From positions 26,001 through 90,000 of the forward strand of contig NC_018317.1 in NCBI RefSeq assembly GCF_000234665.1: 64,000 nt of DNA, in the 5' to 3' direction. The position numbers and the translations under genes are program-made. The stretch comes from Leishmania mexicana MHOM/GT/2001/U1103. Lineage: Eukaryota > Euglenozoa > Kinetoplastea > Trypanosomatida > Trypanosomatidae. The notes under the pieces are model-generated. The model saw only the letters and a program-made list of their open reading frames with translations, made no database searches and was not told where the DNA came from. Positions 31,695 to 40,742 of this stretch are shown piece after piece. The number at the start of each line of letters is the position of its first letter. Position 1 is the stretch's first letter.

Positions 31695-32441
31695 TTACTC
31701 GGGGAGGTAGCCCATCGCGCTCAGAGTCTCTATGTATTCGTTGTGTGGCACAACCCACACGGCGAACCCGCCCTCGGCCGAAAAGTTGGTGCAGGACCCG
31801 GGAAGCTTCCCCTTGCGCACCTGCATCGCAATCTGCTGATACCCGGCCAAGCCTTCTGAGGTGGAAGTCTCGTAGTAGTGGACGACGTCGAGCCCGGGAC
31901 CCTGCTGCTGCTGCTGCACCGAGTCTCCGCTGGACTTGTCAAGCATGTCCTCCACGTTCGAGTAGGAGCCATACGGCGATGAGCTAGTGGGCTTCCTCGT
32001 CCCAGCGGACGCGGCGGCGTTGCGGCGCGACTGCTTGCGCAGGCTCGCAAAGTCAACGTTGCCGTAACTTAGCACCTTCCGCGCTGTCTCTACGGCGCGC
32101 TCCCGCAGTTCCACGCAGCTCGCCTGCCACGGACATTGGTGCAGGAGCTCGTTGTTGAGGATACGCTCGCTGCCGCCATGACCAAGCGGCGTAGGCGGCA
32201 GACTCGTCGCCTCTCTCGAGCGTGTGACTGCCTCGTAGAAACGCCTGAACTCCTTCAGCTGTGCCTTGCTAGGGGTGGAGACAGGATGCCTCAGCGCCGG
32301 AAGTGACGCGGTCTTCGTGCGAGGACGCGCCGTGTAGTAGGCGCCGCTGCTGTTTTGGCGCTTGGAGACGTAGCCCTTGTGCATCGCGGACGCCACAGCT
32401 GCGCCGATGTCGGAGCGCTGCACCAGTGTTAGCGTCAGCAT
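31695..32441 (-). CDS. Hypothetical protein, 248 aa
   Basis: I do not recognise a family. The ATG at 32441 opens a 248-residue product with a basic N-terminal third (VASAMHKGYVSKRQN, then ARPRTKTASLPALRHP). A helical middle contains LKEFRRFYEAVTRSRE and CVELRERAVETARKVL, followed by a Ser-rich linker with a short polyglutamine tract. The compact C-terminal segment of about 65 residues includes GLDVVHYYETSTSEGLAGYQ and VWVVPHNEYIETLSAMGYLPE. The final aromatic/acidic stretch looks like a conserved fold or binding tail. No signal peptide or membrane segment is visible; the basic start could be a mitochondrial import signal, but this is weak. Codon use is typical of the neighbours. Confidence 0.8.
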   Translation of the reverse strand: MLTLTLVQRSDIGAAVASAMHKGYVSKRQNSSGAYYTARPRTKTASLPALRHPVSTPSKAQLKEFRRFYEAVTRSREATSLPPTPLGHGGSERILNNELLHQCPWQASCVELRERAVETARKVLSYGNVDFASLRKQSRRNAAASAGTRKPTSSSPYGSYSNVEDMLDKSSGDSVQQQQQGPGLDVVHYYETSTSEGLAGYQQIAMQVRKGKLPGSCTNFSAEGGFAVWVVPHNEYIETLSAMGYLPE

Positions 32442-33379
32442 GACTGCGTGTGTAGATACGCGATGGCAGATGTCTGTGTGAGGGACGTGTGCTAGATGTT
32501 GGCCTGGGCGAGCAGGAAGTGGGTACGGGGTGCGTTGCTTCAGTGTAAAAAGTCACGCGGGGCAGACGTAAAGATAATCGATGCACTCGCTTCCTGATAC
32601 ATGCATATATATACGTGTGTGGGTGGGTGGGTGGGTGTGGTAGCCGTGGTGGCAGTGAAGCCGCAAGCGCATATCATCACGGGCACAGAAATACGAGAGA
32701 CAGAGGTGGGACGAGGAGAGGAGCGAGGATAGAATGAGGCATACAGACAGAGAGCGGCAGCGGCAGCAGCAGCAGCAGGGAGCTCAAGAAAGGTACCAGC
32801 TCATCATTGCCAACCCAACTCGTGCACGTGGAAGCGTATTTTATAGAGGGAAGGAAAGGTGAAGCACAACGACAGCAACAATCAATGTTAGCATGGATGC
32901 GGGACAGACACACAGGCAGATGCACGCATACGGGTCTACGCACACGCAGAAAGGGAAGAAAAGGGGTCAGGACATAGGCGCGCTCCTTTCGTCTTGCGCC
33001 TCTTGTGTGTACGTGCGTTGCTCAGTGCGCCGCAAGTTGCGCTCAGCGACAGCATTCACAAATTAGCATCGTGTACACACACGCCAGCAGAGCACAATAC
33101 CACCCACAGACACACGCTCATGCAAACACGCGTGCGCGACACCCCTCACGAACCTGTTGCAGTCCCCCACGAGGTGAGAACAGACGCGTTCAAGACGTGA
33201 ATAGGAGGAAGGGAGCAGGTGAACAGATGCGAAGGAAGAAGAGCAGCTCTGCACGCGAAACACACACGCACACACCGAGTGCGTGGGGGAGGGGGCAGAA
33301 GTCGCCGGAGATGCGTGTGAGCGCCAGCACAAAAATCATTGCTTTCCTTTTGCATGTACTCGTGCACCCGGCATGCACT

Positions 33380-33545
33380 GTAAGACCACCCCCGACGACC
33401 CGCACGACAGGCGTCACCGCTTCCGCCCTCGAGCGCAGGGCCCTGGGCGTGGCCCGCGTGGATCAAGGCATGCAGTCCAGCCAGTTCCCTGTGTCACCGA
33501 TCGCGCAGCACGTATCCGAGGAAGGCCAAGTAGATCCCCGCTAGA
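33380..33545 (+). repeat. Fragment of dispersed repeat, related to minus-strand DNA at about 56430-56600
   Basis: The plus strand here matches the minus strand of 56430-56600 over about 120-160 nt at roughly 85 percent by eye, including the shared run ggatcaaggcatgcagtcca. The other copy sits at the downstream end of a decayed reverse-transcriptase-like region, so this is probably a truncated fragment of the same DIRE-type retroposon in opposite orientation. It stands out from the flanking CA/GA-rich DNA by its balanced GC-rich composition. Confidence 0.55.
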
Positions 33546-33920
33546 CGCATGACCTGATTCGGCGGCACGATGCTTCGTTGTATAAGACCAGGGTTCTGCC
33601 GTCGTGCAACACGAGGTAGATGAGCTGTGTGGTGATTCTGTATGCGTCTGTTGGTTGACTTGTTCGTGGGTGAAACGGGCACGCTGATAAAACAGAAAAC
33701 AAAAAAAAACGCGCGTACCTTCCGTGGTCATTAGAGGAGACGAAGGAGGTAGAAGAGGGTGCGAGGAGGAGGATGGGGCTGCGGAGCCCTCCCTCCGCTG
33801 CCAAAGCGCAGGTGGCACACACACACACACGCACACGCACACGCTCAGACGCATATATAAACGGTCCCCCTGGGTACTAGCGTCAGCAAGAAGCACTTGG
33901 AGAGGAAGAAAAGAGAAGAA

Positions 33921-33960
33921 GGGGGAAGGGGGAAGGGGGAAGGGGGAAGGGGGAGGGGGA
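33921..33960. repeat. GGGGGAA heptamer array
   Basis: Several direct units of gggggaa followed by a ggggga variant on the plus strand, giving repeated runs of five G that could form a G-quadruplex. It lies in the spacer downstream of the pseudolipase gene. Confidence 0.85.
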
Positions 33961-34808
33961 GGGAATCAAAGGCATGGGCAGAAGTAAAAACACCGAAATA
34001 TAAAATGGAACGAAGACGTACTCGCGTGTGCTTTGGCACACAAGTCGGTGAACGGCGGAAGGCCGAAGACGGTGCGTCAGGCACACAGAAAGGAAGAAAC
34101 GAAGAAAAGACAGAAATCGCTCGTCGAAATCCAATAAAGCGCACACCCGCACATGGCCAGTGCATTCATCTCACGTGCGGCCTCTACTCCCTCCCTCCTG
34201 GTTGCTCCTCTCTCTCCCCCCCCTCGTTTTGACGGCCTTCTGTCATGGCCTCCTCGTCCCCCTCTTCTACGATGCTCTTACCCATCCCCCCCCCGTCCCG
34301 ATATGCTCGTCCGCAACACGGAAAACGCACAGCCAACACACACACACGTAAAACGGAGAGGAAGGGAAGATGGTAAGTAAGGGGGGACAACAGGAGAAAA
34401 GGACACATACACGCGTACACACATGTATGTGTGTGTGCGCGCGCGTATGCAGGAGACCGAGAACGGTCGATGCAGGTATGGAGTCAAGAGGTACGGGGCC
34501 AAACAGAGACACATGCACCGACATGCACGCAAGCCAACGATGGCGATGACACTCATGAGGAGGAATGATGGCCGGCACAAGGGAGAGAGAAAAGGGACGG
34601 AAAGTGACTGCATGGAAGAGGGAAGAGGGGACACACACATCCACACGTGTACACGTACAAGAAGGCAATCCAATACGCAGCAAGGAGAGAGAGGGGGGAG
34701 GGGGGAGAAAGGGCGCGCAACAGAACACAAAAACGCGGGCTGAAAATGGGCAAGCACAAATAAAAAGAAAGCGAGAGACGTACACCACACGCAGAAGAGG
34801 ACTTAACG

Positions 34809-35391
34809 CTTCAACACGTCCGTTTTTTCTGTGCGGTACAGCGTGAGTTAAACTCTACTCGAGGCCGGGCCTGTCCGCAGGACCCACATCGCGTGGTGCA
34901 AAGCAGCCGTACACACGTGTGCACCACAGCAATGCGCCGACCCAGTCATCGGAGCATGGCCTCTGACTCGAGCTCCGCCGCTACCCGGGGCATCCCCTTC
35001 GGGGTGGCGCAGGCTCGCCAACCAGTGGGCGGTGAGAGCCGGGGGTGGGTGGGTGGGATTCGTTCGAGTTACACGGACACTTTGCCAATCATATGGATAG
35101 CACAAGCGTGCTCACTGTCGCAGGTCGCTCCCACGCATCACCATCCACGACCGCGCCGCCGCCATGAGTCGCCATGAGTCCCTCTGACTTCCCCACATCC
35201 TAGGCACTTGGCACCGTCACCGCCAGGAGGTCCCTTGGCATTGGCAAGGACCAGGGGCTGCGTGGCCTCCTCCCCGAGAGAGCGGGGGAAGGGGGGGTGC
35301 ACCGGGCCCCTGTTGACACCACGCACGGAGAGGTGTTTCCCTCCCCACACCCCACGGCATCATCAGGTGAACGGAGAGAAGCGGAAAAACG
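34809..35391 (-). mobile_element. SIDER2-like degenerate short retroposon, copy 2
   Basis: This 583-nt segment appears identical, without gaps, to 39765-40347; the offset is 4956 nt throughout. It is also close to the copy at 643-1195. On the minus strand it begins near an A/C-rich boundary at 35391, carries a stretch (about 35200-35240) resembling the trypanosomatid retroposon hallmark core, and ends in a short A-run (complement of 34823-34828). It sits 340 nt downstream of the pseudolipase stop codon, so it would be in that 3' UTR. SIDER2 elements in Leishmania 3' UTRs are known to lower mRNA stability. A 10-nt tandem duplication at about 35163-35182 distinguishes copies 2 and 3 from copy 1. 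Confidence 0.7.
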
Positions 35392-35730
35392 GACGGGAAA
35401 AAAATAGATGGGGAACGCAAAGGGTGCCGTACGCGCTTGTGCCCAGGCTCATGCATGCGAGCCCCTTTGCCGGTGTGCGTGCGTGTGCGCGTGTGTATGC
35501 GGTGTGCACGTGGCAGCGAAAACAGGAAGAGGGCGGAAAAAGAAAACGGGAAGAGACAAGACAAGGAAGGGCGGCGGCGGCGGCGATTGCGGAGCACGCG
35601 CCGTGGACGGAAAAGAAAATAAAAACGCAGTCTAGGCGAAACTCGCCATCAACAGCCCCAGAGACAGCAACGACACAGGGAAGAGAACAGCGGCGGTCAC
35701 GAGCGCCCAGCGCATGCAGGTGGGAGCGCT

Positions 35731-38202
35731 CTACTGCGGGGGTGCAGAGTAGACGTACTCCATCATGGCCTTGGTGTACGAACTCAGCAAGTGATCGGAC
35801 AGCACAATGCGCATGTTCGTCCGGTCACACAGCAAGCCGATGGCGGTCGCCGGATCGTCCGTGCATATGTACTTGCTGCGTGGATGCCAAAGGAAGTGGT
35901 AGCAGCCAAACGGGTCCATCGATTGCTTTTCACGATGTTCAGCTGTCGAGTAGCGCTTCAAGTCGATGTCGCTCATGACGAGCTCGCCTTCCACGGAAGT
36001 GCATTTTTCTTTCAGTTCTCCATCGCCTGCGACGCGAGCGGCGTCGTTGTCGAATGGCTCGCGGCTTGGGAGGAAGAGATCGCCATGTTCGGTCTCGTTA
36101 ACGCAGATGACCGGGTCGACTGGTGACACCGAGCGCTTCGAGTCTTTCTTGCGCGTGGTCTGAGGCCCATTCGCCATGTCCACAGAGTGATAGCGCGCGT
36201 TGCGTCCAATGGAGGCAGCTAGGTTGCTCTCTCCGGCATCATCCCCATTCTTCATGGGCGCGGAGCCACGAGGCTCCTCATGCGAAGCGGTCCAGAGAAT
36301 GATGCAATCCCGCACCTTCCGCGTGGAGGTCAGCGGGGCGTCCTGCCCCAAAATCGAGGCACAGCTGGCCGTGTTGCCAGAGTACAGCAGTGAGTCCACA
36401 AAGCCCAGTCGCGGCACCATGTCGCTGGCGTGCACAAAGTGCTGGTAATTCTTGGTGAGACTGTTCTTGATGAGCACATCCGACAGGGCTTGATTGGCGA
36501 TGAGCGGCGCGCCGAATGTCACGCACAACAGCCGATCACGCGTCTGTGGCGTGTTCTCCAGCAGCATGCACGTTGTCAGCCAGGAGGCGACCGCGCCCCC
36601 GATACCGTGGCCGCACAGTACCACATCCTCACCGTTTTTCACCATCCGCAGCACGAGGCTCTGCACACGGAACATTATGTTGTCATCGCTTATGTAGCTG
36701 AGGAGGCCCTCCCGTACGCCCCACGTTGCCACATTCTTGTTCAGCCCTGCCTTCTGCGCCTCATCCTTGTTCGACACAACCTTGCCAAGCACCTCGTCGT
36801 TGTTCATCGCCTGGCTGGCCCACAGCTCCCGGGACATCATGCGCGTGCTTAGCACCTGATGCACGCCAGGCCGTCGGCTCGCGCCGGAGCTGAAGGCGAT
36901 GAGGCGAATATTTCCTGGACCAGTAAACACAGTGAAAAGATCCGTTATTTGAACCGGTCGTATCAATCTCGCGTACACGGGAAAGTCTGTCATGGCCAGC
37001 GAGATGACCGGCACTGCCAGCGCCTCCCCGGCGATGCCGCACGCCACCAGGGCGAGTAGCACCTTTCGAGAGGACCAGATGTCGCCAGCCATGCTCGAAA
37101 ACAGACGTTTCTCCAAACTCAACGGCATCGCGCAAGCAAAGATCTCATCCACCTCGTCAGCAGAGCGACCATCCACGATGGCTTCGTACTTGTCGCGCAC
37201 CATATCCTCCAACGCTTCTGTCGACCCGCCTGGCAAGCCGCTGCTGTCGATGAGTTTTGCGACCTTTTTCGACGTGTCCATCACCGAGATGTGGCGCTGC
37301 TGGTGAAACGATATGGTGACGGTCGGGGATTTGCACTTGACGCATATATCGACGTAGACGAGTGGGTTGGAGCAGAGTGGGTTGATGCAGCGCCGCGGGG
37401 CCTCGATCTCGCACCCGAGCACGTACAGGCCCCAGCGGAAAGAGTTCGACTCCATCATAAGTGGGATGGCGTTCCCCAATTTTCTTCCGTCTGTATCGCC
37501 GTTCCTGTCATACGCGCCCCTCGCTGTCCTTTCACCCCTCACCGTCCTTTCACCCCTCGCCGTCCTTTCACCCCTCGCCGTCCTGTCACCCCTCGCTGTC
37601 CTGTCACCCCTCGCTGTCCTGCTGGACACGCCTGCCGAGTCGTACACGCTGTACCGCAGCTGCGTCATAAAGATCAGCGCCTTGGGCACGGCACATGTGA
37701 GGCAGGTACGGGTCAGCCGACCGCCCATGAAGTCGTTGGTACGCATGTAGTTACTGCAATCGGCACACGTGGCACGCCAGCAGAGCCGGCAGTGATGAAT
37801 GCTCGACGGCGACATGAGGAAGCGGTGGCAGCAGTGGCAGCTCTGGCAGTTGCACGCGATCTTCACCATCTTGCACGTATTGCAGCGGGCATTCATTCCG
37901 CCCTCGTAGCAGGAGCCGTATCGCTTGGCGGGGTCGTTGCTTCGGACGCCAGAGGTGGTCGCGACCGCCTCCGACATCAACCCGCCCTTTTCGTACGGTC
38001 CCATGCCATCATCCATATCATCACTGGAGTCGCTGCTGCCAAAACGGTCCGCGGCATCCCGTCCCGGATCACCCATATCAAAGCGGTTGCCGGGGTACGC
38101 TCCCGGACCACCACCCGTCCTTGAGGTCGAGAATGACCCCTTTAAGTTAAGACCAGCTGACGTCGGCGAGCTGTTGCCGCGATTCCTGAACAGTTTCTTC
38201 AT
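35731..38202 (-). CDS. FYVE-like zinc finger plus class 3 lipase-like protein, catalytic serine lost
   Basis: The 823-residue product and its neighbour at 40743-43160 share one layout: disordered N-terminus, a Cys-rich FYVE-like finger (here CNTCKMVKIACNCQSCHCC... with HHCRLCWRATCADC at about 136-149), a second Cys pair region, and a C-terminal class 3 (triacylglycerol) lipase domain. Here the nucleophile elbow is GHGIGG (531-536), so Gly533 replaces the serine of GHSxGG. The oxyanion-side motif is FSSG where the paralogue has FPGT. The Asp (ASDMVPRLG, about 592-600) and the His in the C-terminal SDHLLSSY motif remain. It is therefore probably a pseudoenzyme, perhaps binding lipids at membranes through the finger. 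Six near-perfect RTARG(D/E) repeats lie at 195-229. ATG 38202 starts clean sequence; the upstream frame is spacer. Confidence 0.88.
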   Translation of the reverse strand: MKKLFRNRGNSSPTSAGLNLKGSFSTSRTGGGPGAYPGNRFDMGDPGRDAADRFGSSDSSDDMDDGMGPYEKGGLMSEAVATTSGVRSNDPAKRYGSCYEGGMNARCNTCKMVKIACNCQSCHCCHRFLMSPSSIHHCRLCWRATCADCSNYMRTNDFMGGRLTRTCLTCAVPKALIFMTQLRYSVYDSAGVSSRTARGDRTARGDRTARGERTARGERTVRGERTARGAYDRNGDTDGRKLGNAIPLMMESNSFRWGLYVLGCEIEAPRRCINPLCSNPLVYVDICVKCKSPTVTISFHQQRHISVMDTSKKVAKLIDSSGLPGGSTEALEDMVRDKYEAIVDGRSADEVDEIFACAMPLSLEKRLFSSMAGDIWSSRKVLLALVACGIAGEALAVPVISLAMTDFPVYARLIRPVQITDLFTVFTGPGNIRLIAFSSGASRRPGVHQVLSTRMMSRELWASQAMNNDEVLGKVVSNKDEAQKAGLNKNVATWGVREGLLSYISDDNIMFRVQSLVLRMVKNGEDVVLCGHGIGGAVASWLTTCMLLENTPQTRDRLLCVTFGAPLIANQALSDVLIKNSLTKNYQHFVHASDMVPRLGFVDSLLYSGNTASCASILGQDAPLTSTRKVRDCIILWTASHEEPRGSAPMKNGDDAGESNLAASIGRNARYHSVDMANGPQTTRKKDSKRSVSPVDPVICVNETEHGDLFLPSREPFDNDAARVAGDGELKEKCTSVEGELVMSDIDLKRYSTAEHREKQSMDPFGCYHFLWHPRSKYICTDDPATAIGLLCDRTNMRIVLSDHLLSSYTKAMMEYVYSAPPQ
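37515..37621 (-). repeat. 18-bp tandem repeat inside the pseudolipase gene
   Basis: Six units of an 18-nt repeat (plus strand cacccctcgccgtccttt and variants) encode RTARGD/RTARGE hexads. Near identity at DNA level, including third positions, points to recent expansion. The paralogue at 40743-43160 lacks it. Confidence 0.9.
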
Positions 38203-38464
38203 TGTTGGCAGGGGATAGGCGTATGCAAGGAGTTCACAGACCCACGCACGAGAAACGCCAAGGGCGGACCGAGGCGGAGACGAAAGAAAAGAAAAAGAGA
38301 GAAGATAATCGTCTGCAGCCTGCTGCGGAGGCACCGAAGAGATGTGGGGGGAGGGGGAGGGGGAGGAGGTACAAGATAAAGTCAAGAACGATGGCGCAGT
38401 AACGGAGATCAACAAGCAGAAGCAGAAAAAAATAAAAGACGCTGTTGCAAGTAGCAATGACTCT

Positions 38465-38516
38465 CTGTGTGTGCGTGTGTGTGCGTGTGTGTGCGTGTGC
38501 GTGTGTGTGCGTGTGT
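38465..38516. repeat. GTGTGC-type microsatellite
   Basis: Plus-strand run of alternating gtgtgtgc units about 50 nt long, in the spacer upstream of the pseudolipase gene. Confidence 0.8.
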
Positions 38517-39764
38517 CTGTCTATGTAGAGAGATATAGATACACAGATATGCGTGCGCGCGTACGCCCCTTTTTTTCGCTGGCCGGGAGTACGTACCTCG
38601 GTGCTGTGGAGAAAAAAAAAATTCTCTGACTGGGCTAGACGGCACACACAGGCACAAGCCAACCACCACCACCGCCACCACCACCACGCGGTGAGTCAGG
38701 AAAGGGAGAGAGAAGGGGGAGGGGAGGAAAAAGGGAGACAGAGGCTGGCAGGGAAGCGGCCAGGCCAACGCGCACGGAAAAGGATCGAGGAGCACAGTTG
38801 ATGAGAAGACAGGCTCTGGCAACGATGGCAAATAGTAAATCGAGAAGGAAAAAACGTAGCCCAATCGATAACAAGCCGAGAAATATGCGGGAGGAGGGGA
38901 GGAGGGGGCGCACACACACGAATACACACGTGGTCACGTACACAACGTCCCAAGCAAGCAAATAAGCAAGCAACCAAGAAGCAGCAAGAGAAAATCAGCA
39001 AAGGAAGAAGAAGATCGATGGCAACTCGCGCGTGGCGGCGGCGCTGTCAAGGATGCGCCTGCGCCCCTTCTTGTCGTGTTCTGGGTCGGCTCGTCCCGTC
39101 CTTTTTCTCGCTTGGCCCTGTGAGAGACCACAAGGGGGGAGGCGGGCGGGTGGGCAGGCGGGCGGTGGTGGTGGAGAGAGGGCGGAAGAGCGGAAGGGAG
39201 AGGAGGGGAGGGGACCCACGACACACGCGCAGAGGGCGGGTACACGCAAGTTCCTTTGATAAGCAAGAAGGTGAAAAACACGGTGACGACGACGGGAGAG
39301 GAACTGCAGGTAAGGCAGCGACAAGACACGTGAGAGCAGAAGAGAGAGAGGACGACGAAAGCAAGCAAAAATGTGAAGAAAAGCCAAAGCGCTGATGCCT
39401 AAGACAGTGAGAGAGAGGGTTCGGGGAGGCGGGGGTCACAAGTCGACCAGAGTGCATGCGTGCATGTGTGTGCGCACGTGTATGTGTGCGTGTGTGCGTA
39501 CGCGTGGGCGAGAACACACGTTACAAGCACGGGCACGTCAATGGAAAGAGGAGAGCAACCGGGGAGGAACGCACGAGAAAGACGGTGGAGGCACGAGAGA
39601 GAAGTGGGAGAGAGACACGAGGCAGCCCGACGGTGCTACACCGAGAGAAGGAAATGGGCGACACGCACGCACCCCTGCGCAGCCGAACAGTGAAAGTGCC
39701 AGAGCGGTGCTGGGGGAGCAGAGAGGGAGATGAAGGAGGCAGTCCACGACCTTCTTTTGTTGTT

Positions 39765-40347
39765 CTTCAACACGTCCGTTTTTTCTGTGCGGTACAGCGT
39801 GAGTTAAACTCTACTCGAGGCCGGGCCTGTCCGCAGGACCCACATCGCGTGGTGCAAAGCAGCCGTACACACGTGTGCACCACAGCAATGCGCCGACCCA
39901 GTCATCGGAGCATGGCCTCTGACTCGAGCTCCGCCGCTACCCGGGGCATCCCCTTCGGGGTGGCGCAGGCTCGCCAACCAGTGGGCGGTGAGAGCCGGGG
40001 GTGGGTGGGTGGGATTCGTTCGAGTTACACGGACACTTTGCCAATCATATGGATAGCACAAGCGTGCTCACTGTCGCAGGTCGCTCCCACGCATCACCAT
40101 CCACGACCGCGCCGCCGCCATGAGTCGCCATGAGTCCCTCTGACTTCCCCACATCCTAGGCACTTGGCACCGTCACCGCCAGGAGGTCCCTTGGCATTGG
40201 CAAGGACCAGGGGCTGCGTGGCCTCCTCCCCGAGAGAGCGGGGGAAGGGGGGGTGCACCGGGCCCCTGTTGACACCACGCACGGAGAGGTGTTTCCCTCC
40301 CCACACCCCACGGCATCATCAGGTGAACGGAGAGAAGCGGAAAAACG
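39765..40347 (-). mobile_element. SIDER2-like degenerate short retroposon, copy 3
   Basis: By eye identical to 34809-35391 over 583 nt, in the same orientation, with boundaries that are sharp on both sides (flanks differ at once). It lies about 400 nt downstream of the lipase stop codon at 40743, so it occupies the same position relative to its gene as copy 2. Identity this complete between elements that are normally degenerate suggests very recent transposition, duplication or gene conversion. Confidence 0.7.
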
Positions 40348-40742
40348 TATTGGTGCCAGCATGTAGTTGCGCATCTGCTGCTCCGGTGCCGGTGCAGAAG
40401 CGGTCGGCGGTCGGCGACCGGGCGCGTGAGGTGCGGAAGGCAGACAAGGAAAACGGAAACGGCAACACAATAAAAAGGTGTTCAGCAGAGGACGGAAATA
40501 TAACATCGAGGGAAGAGATGAGTGCTTTCATGTCTGCCGCTGCCGTCGTGTGTGTGTGTGTGTGTGTGCCAATGATGGGGCGAGAGCAGGATGACGAGAG
40601 AAGGCGGGGGGCAAGAGCGGGGGGCGGCGTAGGCGCCTACACGTGCACAAACACCTTATCACGCACGCCTCACCACCCTGCCAGTGTCATACACCTCTTT
40701 CATCCCCTCCCCACTACCGCATAATGACGCGCGACCACACGG

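Larger units (their letters stand above)
32442..35730. other. 3.3 kb spacer with two retroposon-related segments
   Basis: Noncoding DNA between the hypothetical gene and the pseudolipase gene. It contains a plus-strand fragment of a dispersed repeat (about 33380-33545), a G-rich heptamer array (33921-33960) and a SIDER2-like element (34809-35391). Otherwise it is CA- and GA-rich low-complexity DNA. Most of it should be the 3' UTR of the pseudolipase gene. Confidence 0.6.
38203..40742. other. 2.5 kb spacer between the two lipase paralogues
   Basis: Noncoding DNA holding a GTGTGC microsatellite (about 38465-38516), GA-rich tracts upstream of the pseudolipase start, and a SIDER2-like element (39765-40347) close to the lipase stop codon. 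No other gene is supported. Confidence 0.6.

Noticed and set aside
34848..35105. Identical 85-residue frames repeated in two places (also 39804-40061)
   Set aside because: They lie inside the SIDER2-like elements, which are noncoding; the identity reflects the repeat, not a gene family.
37515..37621. Regular repeats that could suggest a CRISPR array
   Set aside because: The 18-nt units are directly abutting, without spacers, and in frame within a gene.
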